Notes under the pieces: model-generated
Told to the model about the DNA's origin: nothing
Database searches by the model: none
Seen by the model: only the letters and a program-made list of their open reading frames with translations
Shown: positions 1 through 5,933 of the stretch, piece after piece
How positions within the stretch are numbered: position 1 is the stretch's first letter
Layout: each line of letters opens with the position of its first letter
DNA from: Thermodesulfobacteriota bacterium
Lineage (GTDB): Bacteria; Desulfobacterota; Syntrophobacteria; BM002
Reading direction: 5' to 3'
Assembly (NCBI GenBank): GCA_947259475.1
Contig: CAMYLW010000330.1
Coordinates: 1-6,287, forward strand
DNA: 6,287 bases
Program-made: the position numbers and the translations under genes

Positions 1-20
1 GCCACAAGTTCCCACTGGAA

Positions 21-156
21 GTTATCTGTTATTAATTATACGTTATTCGTTAATGCTAAGAACAGCAACCGCCATGACGTATATCTATAAATACTGAAAC
101 ATATTTCTGACTATCTTTGTCCTAGCACCTATAACAATTAACAAATAACGGATAAC
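21..156. repeat. AT-rich imperfect inverted repeat of GTTAT/ATAAC phrases
   Basis: The left arm at 21-38 (GTTATCTGTTATTAATTA) matches the reverse complement of 139-156 (GTTATCCGTTATTTGTTA) at 15 of 18 positions. More GTTAT-like copies lie at 42-54. The base composition is much more AT-rich than the neighbouring genes. This could be a low-complexity intergenic phrase repeat or a very small non-autonomous element of about 136 bp. No flanking target duplication is evident. All three plus-strand frames from the left edge hit a stop within about 110 bases (the frame beginning at base 3 stops at 33-35), so the tail of an upstream gene cannot be told from non-coding DNA. Confidence 0.5.
107..135 (+). 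promoter_or_regulatory. Candidate sigma-70 promoter for the foldase gene
   Basis: A -35-like CTGACT (107-112, 4 of 6 consensus bases) is separated by 17 bp from a -10-like TATAAC (130-135, 5 of 6). Transcription would start near 142, so the hairpin at 158-183 would lie in the 5' leader of the foldase mRNA. The region is AT-rich, which raises the chance of a fortuitous match. Confidence 0.35.
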
Positions 157-157
157 A

Positions 158-183
158 CCTAATTGAGTTTTGACTCAATTAGG
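158..183 (+). repeat. Perfect 11-bp hairpin just upstream of the foldase start
   Basis: CCTAATTGAGT (158-168) and ACTCAATTAGG (173-183) are exact reverse complements around a 4-nt loop TTTG. The right arm ends 12 bases before the GAGGT ribosome binding site of the gene at 207. No T-run follows, so it does not look like an intrinsic terminator. It could stabilise the 5' end of the mRNA, act as a protein-binding palindrome, or be a remnant of the repeat on its left. Confidence 0.6.
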
Positions 184-206
184 GTAATAGATTGCGAGGT
201 TAGAAC

Positions 207-1979
207 ATGCTTGGGACTATGCGTAAACATGCCACATCGTGGTTGATCAAGGTGGCATGTTTCGCCATCGTCATTGTTTTCATTTTTTGGGGCGGTTACT
301 CCTACACTGAGAAGAAAGCCAGTCGCGTTGCCGTGGTAAATGGTTCCTATATTGGCCTTCGTGAATATCAGAGTATGTACAGCAATCTGGTGGAGCAGAT
401 GCGCCGCCAATTCGGCAGGCAGTTTTCCTCTGAGTTAGTGGAAACTTTGAACCTGAAAGGACAAGCACTGGACCGGCTGATCAACCGCAGACTGATTTTG
501 GCAGAGGCCGGAATGCTAGAGTTTGATGTTTCCCGGGAAGAACTTCAAAACGCCATAGTCTCCTATCCAGCCTTCCAGACCAACGGCCAGTTTGATTCCC
601 TGCGTTACCAGCAAATCTTGCGTTCCAATAAGCTCACTCCTCAAGATTTTGAGGCCAATCAACGTGAGGACCTCCTGATTAATAAAGTGGAGCAGTTCAT
701 TACCCGGGGTACCAAGGTTTTGGAGTCAGAAATGCTCTCCTTTTTCCATCATACCCGGGACAGGGTAAATCTGGCGTACGTGCAGATAGATCCTCAGGAT
801 TTCAAAAACCAGGTGAAAGTGGATGAGGAGGCGGTCAGGGATTATTTTGATAAACATCGTGAAAACTACCGACTTGCTGACAAGCGCAACATCCTCTATG
901 TACGGTTTGTGCCGCAGGATTACTTGGCTGAAGTGGAGGTTACCGACCAGGAAATAGAAGAGTTCTACCAACTGCACCAGGACGATTACCTGGAACCAAA
1001 AAAGGTACACGCCCGCCATATCCTTTTTCGCATTTCCGAAAAAGCAAAAACCGCTGAAATTCAAGAAATTCTGGACAGAGCAAAAAAGGTGTTGGACCTG
1101 GCCCGCAAGGGGGATAATTTCGCCGAACTGGCCCGGAAATATTCAGATGATTCCACTGGCGTACACATCATCAAGGTGGAGGACATTAAGGAAGAAGCGG
1201 TCAAGCCCCTGGTTGCAGTTAAAGAGAGCGTGCGCCAGAGTCTGAAAGAGGAACGCAGTCGTGAAATCGCCCTGCAGCGGGCCGATTCATTCATCGATCT
1301 AAGCCGCGCTCTGGATGATCTACAGAAGGCCGCAGCTGAGGCGGGCTTGGAGGTCAAAGAAAGCACTTTCTTTGCCGCCGAAGAACCCATTCCTCAGTTG
1401 GGCCGCCATCCTGAGATAAACGATATCATCTTTGCTCTGCGACCAAAAGAAATCTCACCTGCATTCAGCATCGGTGATGATCAACTGGTAGCGCAACTGG
1501 TGGAAATCCAGGATTCCAGGTTAGAGGAATTTGCAGAAGCTCAAGAAAGGGTCCAAGAAGACTGGATCACAGAACAGAGCGAGGTTTTGGCCCGCAAGCA
1601 GGCACAAGAGTGGCTCGAAACCGCTCGCCAGGAAGGAAATCTTGCCGAAGTTGCCCGTCGCAACAAGCTGAAGATCAATAAAACTGGCCTGTTCACCACT
1701 ATCTCACCGGCGCCTCCATTTGGAAATCAGAGGGACATGGTCATAACCGCCTTCTCTCTCACGCCTGAACAGCCTGTGCCGTCCGAGGTTTATGAGGTCG
1801 ATGGTAAGTTTATCATCTTGCAGTTGGAGGATAGCCAGCCGGCTTCGGAAAATGGATTCCAAAAGGAAAAAGACAGCCTAAGCAAACAACTTCTTCAGGC
1901 AAAAAAAGAGCAGACTTTTAGCCGCTGGATCAATGGTCGAAGGCAACAAGCAGATATTAAAATGTTGCAGGAGCTCTAA
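207..1979 (+). CDS. PpiD/SurA-type periplasmic foldase with an internally deleted parvulin domain
   Basis: This is a membrane-anchored periplasmic chaperone of the PpiD/SurA family, 590 residues. A short cytoplasmic start is followed by one membrane segment (about 11-33) and a SurA_N-type helical chaperone domain (about 35-185). A parvulin (PpiC) domain starts at VHARHILF (267-274) and continues to FAELARKYSDD (305-315). The sequence then passes straight to VHIIKVED (319-326), which is normally the last strand of this domain. The middle part, with the GGDLG motif, the Phe-rich active-site segment and the LxxGxxS turn (about 40-45 residues), is absent with no frameshift. Two degenerate half-parvulin segments follow, at about 395-440 and 512-542. 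Isomerase activity from the first domain is doubtful, while chaperone function may remain. The ATG at 207 has GAGGT at 196-200; an in-frame ATG at 219 is the alternative. Tandem TAA TAG stops end the gene. I am sure of the family, less so of the exact subfamily, so no gene symbol is given. Confidence 0.9.
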   Translation: MLGTMRKHATSWLIKVACFAIVIVFIFWGGYSYTEKKASRVAVVNGSYIGLREYQSMYSNLVEQMRRQFGRQFSSELVETLNLKGQALDRLINRRLILAEAGMLEFDVSREELQNAIVSYPAFQTNGQFDSLRYQQILRSNKLTPQDFEANQREDLLINKVEQFITRGTKVLESEMLSFFHHTRDRVNLAYVQIDPQDFKNQVKVDEEAVRDYFDKHRENYRLADKRNILYVRFVPQDYLAEVEVTDQEIEEFYQLHQDDYLEPKKVHARHILFRISEKAKTAEIQEILDRAKKVLDLARKGDNFAELARKYSDDSTGVHIIKVEDIKEEAVKPLVAVKESVRQSLKEERSREIALQRADSFIDLSRALDDLQKAAAEAGLEVKESTFFAAEEPIPQLGRHPEINDIIFALRPKEISPAFSIGDDQLVAQLVEIQDSRLEEFAEAQERVQEDWITEQSEVLARKQAQEWLETARQEGNLAEVARRNKLKINKTGLFTTISPAPPFGNQRDMVITAFSLTPEQPVPSEVYEVDGKFIILQLEDSQPASENGFQKEKDSLSKQLLQAKKEQTFSRWINGRRQQADIKMLQEL

Positions 1980-1981
1980 TA

Positions 1982-2053
1982 GTCCGTTGTCAGTGGTCTG
2001 TGGTCCGTTGTAGGTTAAGACATGTTTTATCCCACGGACGACGGACAACTGAC
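1982..2053. repeat. Imperfect inverted repeat of GTCCGTTGT phrases between convergent genes
   Basis: The arm at 1989-2009 pairs with 2033-2053 at 17 of 21 positions. The left side carries GTCCGTTGT twice (1982-1990 and 2003-2011), and the right side carries CACGGACGACGGACAACT. It begins two bases after the foldase stop codon. A 12-base copy of the same phrase, TCAGTTGTCCGT, recurs at 5986-5997, matching the reverse complement of 2041-2052. The folded RNA could protect or end both converging transcripts, but there is no T-run beside it. Confidence 0.65.
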
Positions 2054-2068
2054 AGCTCGCGCTGGGTG

Positions 2069-2094
2069 CAGAAATGCATCTTCTGGCTGTTTTT
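2069..2094 (+). terminator. Weak candidate terminator for the foldase gene
   Basis: CAGAA (2069-2073) and TTCTG (2081-2085) form a 5-bp stem with a 7-nt loop, followed by GCTG and five T residues (2090-2094). The stem is short and the T-run starts 4 bases after it, so efficiency would be low. It may work together with the larger inverted repeat just upstream. Confidence 0.25.
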
Positions 2095-2111
2095 ATGGCG
2101 CGCGGTTGCTA

Positions 2112-2738
2112 TCACTCCTCTGCTGGTTTTCTGGCGCGTGCTAATTCAAGCAACTCCTGCCACACTTTCTCCACCTGGGCTTGAGTCTCCCCCGGGGTGC
2201 CACTGTTATCAATAACGAAATCAGCCTTTTTCGCCTTTTCTCGAAGATCAATTTGAACACTCAGAGCTTGCCTCGCTTCCTCCCGGGATAGTCCATCCCG
2301 CTGCATGAGTCGCATGACATGGACACTCTCGTTAACATACACTACCACCACCTTGTCAAATCGATGAGCCACTCCCACTTCAATTAACAAAGGCACATCA
2401 ACCAGCACCACTGCATGCTCAGCCGAAGATGTCAGTTGCTCAAATCTGAAATCTATTTCTCTCATTACTTCTGGATGCACGATTTCATTCAGCCGGCTCC
2501 GCTGTTCAGGATCGGCAAAAACCAGCCTCCGCAGCTTGCTCCGGTTTAGCCTGCCGTCAGGATGAAAGAACTCCGAGCCAAAGGTGTGACGTAGCTTTGT
2601 CCAAGCAGGTTTCCCTGGTAGCACCACCTCACGGGCAACTTCATCAGCATCGAGAACCTTTGCCCCCAACCGAGCAAAGGCTTCAGACACCGTGCTCTTC
2701 CCAGAACCGATTCCACCGGTCAAACCCACCTTTAGCAT
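2112..2738 (-). CDS. coaE: Dephospho-CoA kinase
   Basis: This cytosolic enzyme phosphorylates the ribose 3'-OH of dephospho-CoA with ATP, the last step of coenzyme A synthesis. The 208-residue protein is of normal length for the family. It has a P-loop GGIGSGKST (8-16), the conserved DADEVARE segment (from residue 30) after the first helix, HPEVMREI in the CoA-binding lid region, VVLVDVPLLIE as the central strand and loop, QRDGLSREEA, and DFVIDNSGT near the C-terminus. All expected motifs are present. The ATG at 2738 has GAGGT (2752-2748) 9 nt upstream. It is the last gene of the minus-strand series, 90 bp after the pseudouridine synthase, and converges on the foldase gene. The gap before it holds a phrase repeat and no evident promoter, so co-transcription with the upstream genes is likely but unproven. 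Confidence 0.96.
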   Translation of the reverse strand: MLKVGLTGGIGSGKSTVSEAFARLGAKVLDADEVAREVVLPGKPAWTKLRHTFGSEFFHPDGRLNRSKLRRLVFADPEQRSRLNEIVHPEVMREIDFRFEQLTSSAEHAVVLVDVPLLIEVGVAHRFDKVVVVYVNESVHVMRLMQRDGLSREEARQALSVQIDLREKAKKADFVIDNSGTPGETQAQVEKVWQELLELARARKPAEE

Positions 2739-2792
2739 GTGATTATGACCTCATTTCTCCGTATTGCTCTCTACTTATCTGAGTGAGCACGT

Positions 2793-2832
2793 GGATATTA
2801 GATCCGGTTATATCCAAAATCCGAATATCTAA
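2793..2832. repeat. Inverted repeat spanning the rluD-family stop codon
   Basis: TTAGAT (2798-2803) pairs with ATCTAA (2827-2832), and the CCGG and CCGAAT next to them extend the symmetry imperfectly. A second stem, GGATAT (2793-2798) with ATATCC (2810-2815), overlaps the first, so two alternative foldings exist. The TAG stop of the pseudouridine synthase (2831-2829) lies inside the right arm. There is no T-run. It resembles the other AT-rich intergenic phrases in this window. Confidence 0.4.
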
Positions 2833-3818
2833 ATTGGTCCTTCCCCGCCGTACTCTTGTAGAAACTGGATAAGCGAACTCATATCTTCCGGCAACGGTGC
2901 CGAAAGGTCGAGGGTTTTTCCGGTGGCGGGGTGCTCCAGAACTAACCTGCGGGCATGGAGCATTTGGCGCTTCACCTTGCTAAGGCGAGCGCGCACCAGG
3001 GGATTCTGTACAGATTGAACCCTCTTTTTGCCGCCATAGGTGCTATCTCCCACCACTGGATGATGACCGTGGGCAAAATGTACCCGGATCTGATGGGTCC
3101 TGCCGGTCTTGATCACCACCTTCACCACAGAAACGTCCACCACCTTCACCACAGAAACGTCTCCAAACCCATCCTCTAGCCACCAGGAGGTGAAGGCCTC
3201 ACGGCCGCCGGCTACGATTCCCATCTTCTTGCGATTTTTTGGATGTCTCTGAATAGGAGCTGTGAATTTGCCAGAGGACTGGTGCAGCCGACCATACACC
3301 AGAGCAGTGTACTCCTTGTGGACGTGCCTCTCCTGAAATAGGCTGCTTAGATGGCGGTAGGCGGGATTGTTCTTCGCCACCACCAAAATTCCGCTGGTAT
3401 CCTTGTCCAGCCTATGTACAATGCCTGGTCTCAACGGCCCCCCCAGGTCTGCCAGCTGGTCACAGTGATGGAGAAGGCCATGCACGAGGGTGGGTTTACG
3501 ATGGCTGCTGGCGGGATGGACTACCAGGCCAGGCGGTTTGTTGAGGGCGATTAGATGCTCGTCTTCAAAAACTATGTCCAGAGAGAGGGGTTCAGGAGTC
3601 AGTTCAGAAGGCTGGGTTGGAGGCACAGATATGGAGACCTGTTCTCCAGATTTCAGGCGATAGCTCGGCTTTTGTGGCTCACCGCCAACCAGTATTAGGT
3701 TGTTCTCAATAAATCGCTGAATCTGATTGCGAGAAAGTTCTAGGTCCATGCGGCTCAAGAACACGTCAAGCCTGGAGCCTGCATCTTGCTGAGAGACTTC
3801 GAACCTATATTCGGACAC
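2829..3818 (-). CDS. rluD: RluD/RluA-family 23S rRNA pseudouridine synthase with an 8-residue tandem duplication
   Basis: This cytosolic enzyme isomerises uridines to pseudouridine; RluD of E. coli acts on helix 69 of 23S rRNA. The 329 residues comprise an N-terminal S4 RNA-binding domain (about 12-65) and the catalytic domain. Visible motifs are ALNKPPGLVVHP, the catalytic HRLDKDTSG with Asp138, KEYTALVYG, and TGRTHQIRVH (238-247), whose Arg and Ile lie at the active site. Just before this motif, residues 220-227 (DVSVVKVV) are repeated exactly as 228-235; one copy would give the normal length of this strand. The GTG at 3818 is chosen because the S4 domain begins close to it, and no ATG lies upstream in frame. 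Its AAGGGGAG site ends only 1-2 bases before the GTG, which is unusually close. The exact target (RluD or a paralogue such as RluC) cannot be settled from sequence; the S4 domain plus the motif set favours RluD. Confidence 0.92.
   Translation of the reverse strand: MSEYRFEVSQQDAGSRLDVFLSRMDLELSRNQIQRFIENNLILVGGEPQKPSYRLKSGEQVSISVPPTQPSELTPEPLSLDIVFEDEHLIALNKPPGLVVHPASSHRKPTLVHGLLHHCDQLADLGGPLRPGIVHRLDKDTSGILVVAKNNPAYRHLSSLFQERHVHKEYTALVYGRLHQSSGKFTAPIQRHPKNRKKMGIVAGGREAFTSWWLEDGFGDVSVVKVVDVSVVKVVIKTGRTHQIRVHFAHGHHPVVGDSTYGGKKRVQSVQNPLVRARLSKVKRQMLHARRLVLEHPATGKTLDLSAPLPEDMSSLIQFLQEYGGEGPI
3114..3161. repeat. Perfect 24-bp tandem duplication inside the rluD-family gene
   Basis: Bases 3114-3137 and 3138-3161 are identical and adjacent. 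Each copy encodes DVSVVKVV on the minus strand, so the reading frame is kept. The lack of any difference between the copies points to a recent slipped-strand event, and such a repeat could gain or lose a unit readily. Confidence 0.95.
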
Positions 3819-3992
3819 ACTCCCCTTCAGTCGAAACGGCGACTGGGTGACGCGGCGGCACGGCGAAAAATGTGACTTACAGCAACAACAGTCTTTTCGC
3901 CGGTTCGCCGTATCTCCGCGTCGATTCGTTGCTCAGCGCACCGCCGTCGTTTGTCTACCTAGGCGGAAAAGATGGCCGTACGGTCGGCGCAA
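3819..3992 (-). other. Structured gap between the PIN-TRAM and rluD-family genes
   Basis: This 174-bp stretch is GC-rich and holds no convincing gene. CGGCGAAAA (3861-3869) and TTTTCGCCG (3894-3902) are exact inverted repeats. Inside them, GACT and AGTC can pair on the minus strand, so the RNA could form an extended hairpin with one bulge. Just after the PIN-TRAM stop, GCCG and CGGC (within 3972-3985) could form a small stem before a CTTTTCC tract, a very weak terminator at best. No promoter could be assigned to the rluD-family gene here. Confidence 0.45.
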
Positions 3993-5021
3993 CTAATGAC
4001 GGCGCTGTCTTTGTTCCTCTTTTAGTGTGGTAAAAATCATGCGACCAGCAGTGGTCTGGAGGATGCTGGTTACCGAGGCTTCCACCTCCTCACCAAGATG
4101 CCTGCTGGCATTCTCAACCACCACCATGGTGCCATCGTCCAAGTAGGCAACGCCTTGCCCTTGCTCTTTGCCCTCCCGCATAATCTGCAGGTGAAGCACC
4201 TCGCCAGGTAGAACCATCGGTTTGAGGGCATTGGCCAGTTGATTGATGTTGAGAACAGGCACCCCTTGGAGCTGCGCCACCTTGTTCAGATTGAAATCGT
4301 TGGTGACAATCTTGGCATTCATCTCCCGGGCAAGGGCGATGAGCTTGGCGTCCACTTCTTTGATGTCCGGATAGTCGTCGTCCACCACTTTCACCTCGAC
4401 AGTATCACCCTTTTGCATACGATTGAGGATGTCGAGGCCCCTTCGCCCTCTGGCGCGCTTAAGGCTGTCGGCAGAATCGGCGATGTGTTGCAGTTCCTGC
4501 AGAATAAACTGGGGGATGACCAGTGGACCTTCCAAAAAGTCGGTTTCACAAATATCGGCAACGCGCCCATCAATGATGACACTGGTATCGAGAATCTTGC
4601 CGCCATCTTTCTTCTGCGACCCTTTGGCAAAAAATCCCCAACCCGGCCATTTGAATTCCTCCACTTTCTTGCCCCCCAAAACCAGGCCCATGTAACCAAA
4701 GACACAGCTCAAAATCACCGAAATGGATATGCGGATGGTGCTATTCTGCAGGCCGCTGAAGGCATAACCCAGCAATTGGGCAATTACCAGTCCTAGAAAA
4801 AGACCGAAGGTACCGCCAAAGATCACCTTGAGTGGTGCTTTTTTTATGATTTTTTCTATGGATAATGCAAGAAGTGCAAAAATGAATCCGGCGAGTGCCC
4901 CTACCCACTTAATCCAAATACCCAAGGTGTGTGTAATTGGCAGATGCGAGGCCAGCAGATATCCACTTACCGAACAAGCCACAACCAGAAGCAGACGGAG
5001 AATCGTCTGGGCTGTATTCAC
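3993..5021 (-). CDS. YacL-like membrane protein with PIN and TRAM domains
   Basis: The 342-residue integral membrane protein combines a predicted metal-dependent RNase domain with an RNA-binding domain. Four membrane segments are visible (about 5-26, 34-55, 65-89 and 97-117), followed by a basic linker. The PIN domain runs from about 142 to 265. Its acidic set looks complete: Asp145 in LDTS, Glu176 in FILQELQ, Asp224 in EVDAKL and Asp242 in TNDF, with SLKRARGRRGLDIL between them. The C-terminal TRAM domain (about 272-335) includes GVAYLDDGTMVVVENA. This is the architecture of Bacillus YacL, which is also commonly encoded next to CarD-family genes. The GTG at 5021 follows a strong AAAGGAGGTG site about 9-10 nt upstream. 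It lies 144 bp after carD with no terminator between them, so co-transcription is likely. The substrate is unknown. Unlike VapC toxins, it has membrane anchors and no small antitoxin gene beside it. Confidence 0.93.
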   Translation of the reverse strand: MNTAQTILRLLLVVACSVSGYLLASHLPITHTLGIWIKWVGALAGFIFALLALSIEKIIKKAPLKVIFGGTFGLFLGLVIAQLLGYAFSGLQNSTIRISISVILSCVFGYMGLVLGGKKVEEFKWPGWGFFAKGSQKKDGGKILDTSVIIDGRVADICETDFLEGPLVIPQFILQELQHIADSADSLKRARGRRGLDILNRMQKGDTVEVKVVDDDYPDIKEVDAKLIALAREMNAKIVTNDFNLNKVAQLQGVPVLNINQLANALKPMVLPGEVLHLQIMREGKEQGQGVAYLDDGTMVVVENASRHLGEEVEASVTSILQTTAGRMIFTTLKEEQRQRRH

Positions 5022-5028
5022 AGTGTAC

Positions 5029-5088
5029 TCACCTCCTTTCTATCATTGATTTTTCTTCAAGGGCCAGACCGGAAAAGTGAAGCAACAT
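5029..5088 (-). CDS. Possible 19-residue leader peptide before the PIN-TRAM gene
   Basis: An ATG at 5088 opens a short frame, MLLHFSGLALEEKSMIERR, whose TGA stop (5031-5029) lies inside the AAAGGAGGTGA ribosome binding site of the next gene. GAGG lies 5-6 bases before this ATG as a weak binding site. This overlap is what translational coupling would look like. A frame this short can easily arise by chance, and the peptide has no recognisable feature. Confidence 0.2.
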   Translation of the reverse strand: MLLHFSGLALEEKSMIERR

Positions 5089-5120
5089 TTAGGCCTCAAA
5101 AAACGAGTGTGGCCCGTGGA

Positions 5121-5131
5121 ATCACCTCCTT
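5121..5131 (-). promoter_or_regulatory. Orphan near-perfect Shine-Dalgarno sequence
   Basis: On the minus strand, 5131-5121 read AAGGAGGTGAT, a full match to the 16S anti-Shine-Dalgarno tail, stronger than the site of any gene in the window except the PIN-TRAM gene. No ATG, GTG or TTG lies at a useful distance. The nearest start is the ATG at 5088, 32 bases on, and the overlapping GTG is too close and opens only 8 codons. It may be a remnant of a lost gene or a standby ribosome site. Confidence 0.5.
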
Positions 5132-5165
5132 CTCGCCCCAGACATGACTGGTCTGTCCACAGGTT

Positions 5166-5654
5166 TCAGGGCTCATGACCAAAAATACCGTGAATATCTT
5201 TTTCCACTTGGCTCTCATCCAAATCTTGGGCTATGGACATCTCTTTCACCAGAAGGCTCCGGGCAGTGTCCAGCATTTTTCGCTCACCAAAGGAGAGTTC
5301 CTTGTCCTCACGAAGGATAAAGAGATCACGCAAAACCTCAGCCAATTCGAACACGGAGCCAGTCTTGATCTTATCCATGTACTCACGATAGCGCCGGTTC
5401 CAGGTCTGATTGTCCGGTACGATCTCTCTTTCCTTGAGAATCGCGAATATATGTGGCACCTGATCGGCATCTATCACTTGACGCAAGCCCACGCTATCCA
5501 CGTTATCCAGAGGAATCATTATGATCATGCCGTTGTCCAGAATACGCATGATATAAAAATCCTGTTTGCGGTCAGAGATTAATTTACTCTCGATGGATTC
5601 AATCACCCCAACGCCGTGAGCTGGATACACGGCTAGGTCACCAATATTAAACAT
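5166..5654 (-). CDS. carD: CarD/CdnL-family RNA polymerase-binding regulator
   Basis: This cytosolic regulator binds the RNA polymerase beta subunit and stabilises the open promoter complex. The 162 residues match the short CdnL/CarD form, without the HMGA-like tail of Myxococcus CarD. An N-terminal RNAP-interacting Tudor-like domain (1 to about 60) starts FNIGDLAVYPAHGVGVIESIE and includes DFYIMRI and MIPLDNV. The helical DNA-binding domain follows, with NQTWNRRYREYMDKI, LAEVLRDLFILREDKELSFGER and MLDTARSLLVKE. Trp85 sits where M. tuberculosis CarD places the tryptophan that wedges into the minor groove beside the -10 element. The ATG at 5654 has AAGGA 11 nt upstream, slightly far. It is the first gene of the minus-strand series, preceded by a long leader with a candidate promoter. 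In this family, targets include rRNA and other housekeeping promoters; which ones apply here cannot be seen. Confidence 0.95.
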   Translation of the reverse strand: MFNIGDLAVYPAHGVGVIESIESKLISDRKQDFYIMRILDNGMIIMIPLDNVDSVGLRQVIDADQVPHIFAILKEREIVPDNQTWNRRYREYMDKIKTGSVFELAEVLRDLFILREDKELSFGERKMLDTARSLLVKEMSIAQDLDESQVEKDIHGIFGHEP

Positions 5655-5885
5655 GACTGCCTACATCCTTCCAGAAATACGACTGCCAGCAGACCGGAAA
5701 GCCCGGACTCAGAGGCCGACGCCAGCCTCTAAGCCATCTCTGCATAGACTGCCCAGCAAAAGTTACAGGAGAGATTTTTGCTGAAAAACTGCTATGGTGT
5801 TATGTTTGTCTTGCCTGATTCAGTCCCCACACCCCTTCGCGGTAGACAAGCGTACCACCGTTTAGAAAAAGTGCGGTAACAGATC
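5655..5885 (-). promoter_or_regulatory. Long structured 5' leader of carD
   Basis: If transcription begins near 5885, the leader is about 230 nt and non-coding. It holds two clear inverted repeats. CAGCAAAA (5754-5761) with TTTTGCTG (5776-5783) is exact with a 14-nt loop. CTCAGAGGC (5708-5716) with GCCTCTAAG (5725-5733) forms nine pairs on the minus strand, counting one G-U, around an 8-nt loop. A third, imperfect stem with CCGG halves lies at about 5690-5710. No known riboswitch motif was recognised, and no T-run follows any stem. Confidence 0.4.
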
Positions 5886-5891
5886 TAATGT

Positions 5892-5933
5892 ATTCTAACA
5901 CAAAATGATACCATTATCAGCAGTTATCAGCAG
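5892..5933 (-). promoter_or_regulatory. Candidate extended -10 promoter of carD with a 10-bp tandem repeat at the -35
   Basis: On the minus strand, TAGAAT (5897-5892) is preceded by TGT, giving an extended -10 element TGTTAGAAT. CTGATA (5920-5915), 4 of 6 bases of the -35 consensus, lies exactly 17 bp further upstream. The -35 falls inside a perfect tandem pair of the 10-bp unit TTATCAGCAG (plus strand, 5914-5923 and 5924-5933). TGATA and TATCA (5908-5919) form a further short palindrome in the spacer. The repeat spacing of one helical turn would suit a regulator binding one DNA face, but no regulator is known. Confidence 0.45.

Noticed and set aside
2000..2215. 71-codon open frame on the plus strand after the foldase gene
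   Set aside because: It runs through the inverted repeat and overlaps the C-terminus of coaE. It has no good ribosome binding site or domain.
4239..4796. 185-codon open frame on the plus strand opposite the PIN-TRAM gene
   Set aside because: It is fully antisense to a gene with clear PIN and TRAM motifs, and its translation shows no recognisable domain.
3993..5021. PIN domain as a VapC toxin of a toxin-antitoxin pair
   Set aside because: The protein is far longer, has four membrane segments and a TRAM domain, and no small antitoxin gene adjoins it.
5175..5582. 135-codon open frame on the plus strand opposite carD
   Set aside because: It mirrors the well-conserved carD frame and has no familiar protein features.
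5903..5918. Possible sigma-54 promoter (TGG...TG spacing) on the minus strand upstream of carD
   Set aside because: The spacing is right but the essential GC of the -12 element reads TG. The extended -10 sigma-70 reading fits better.
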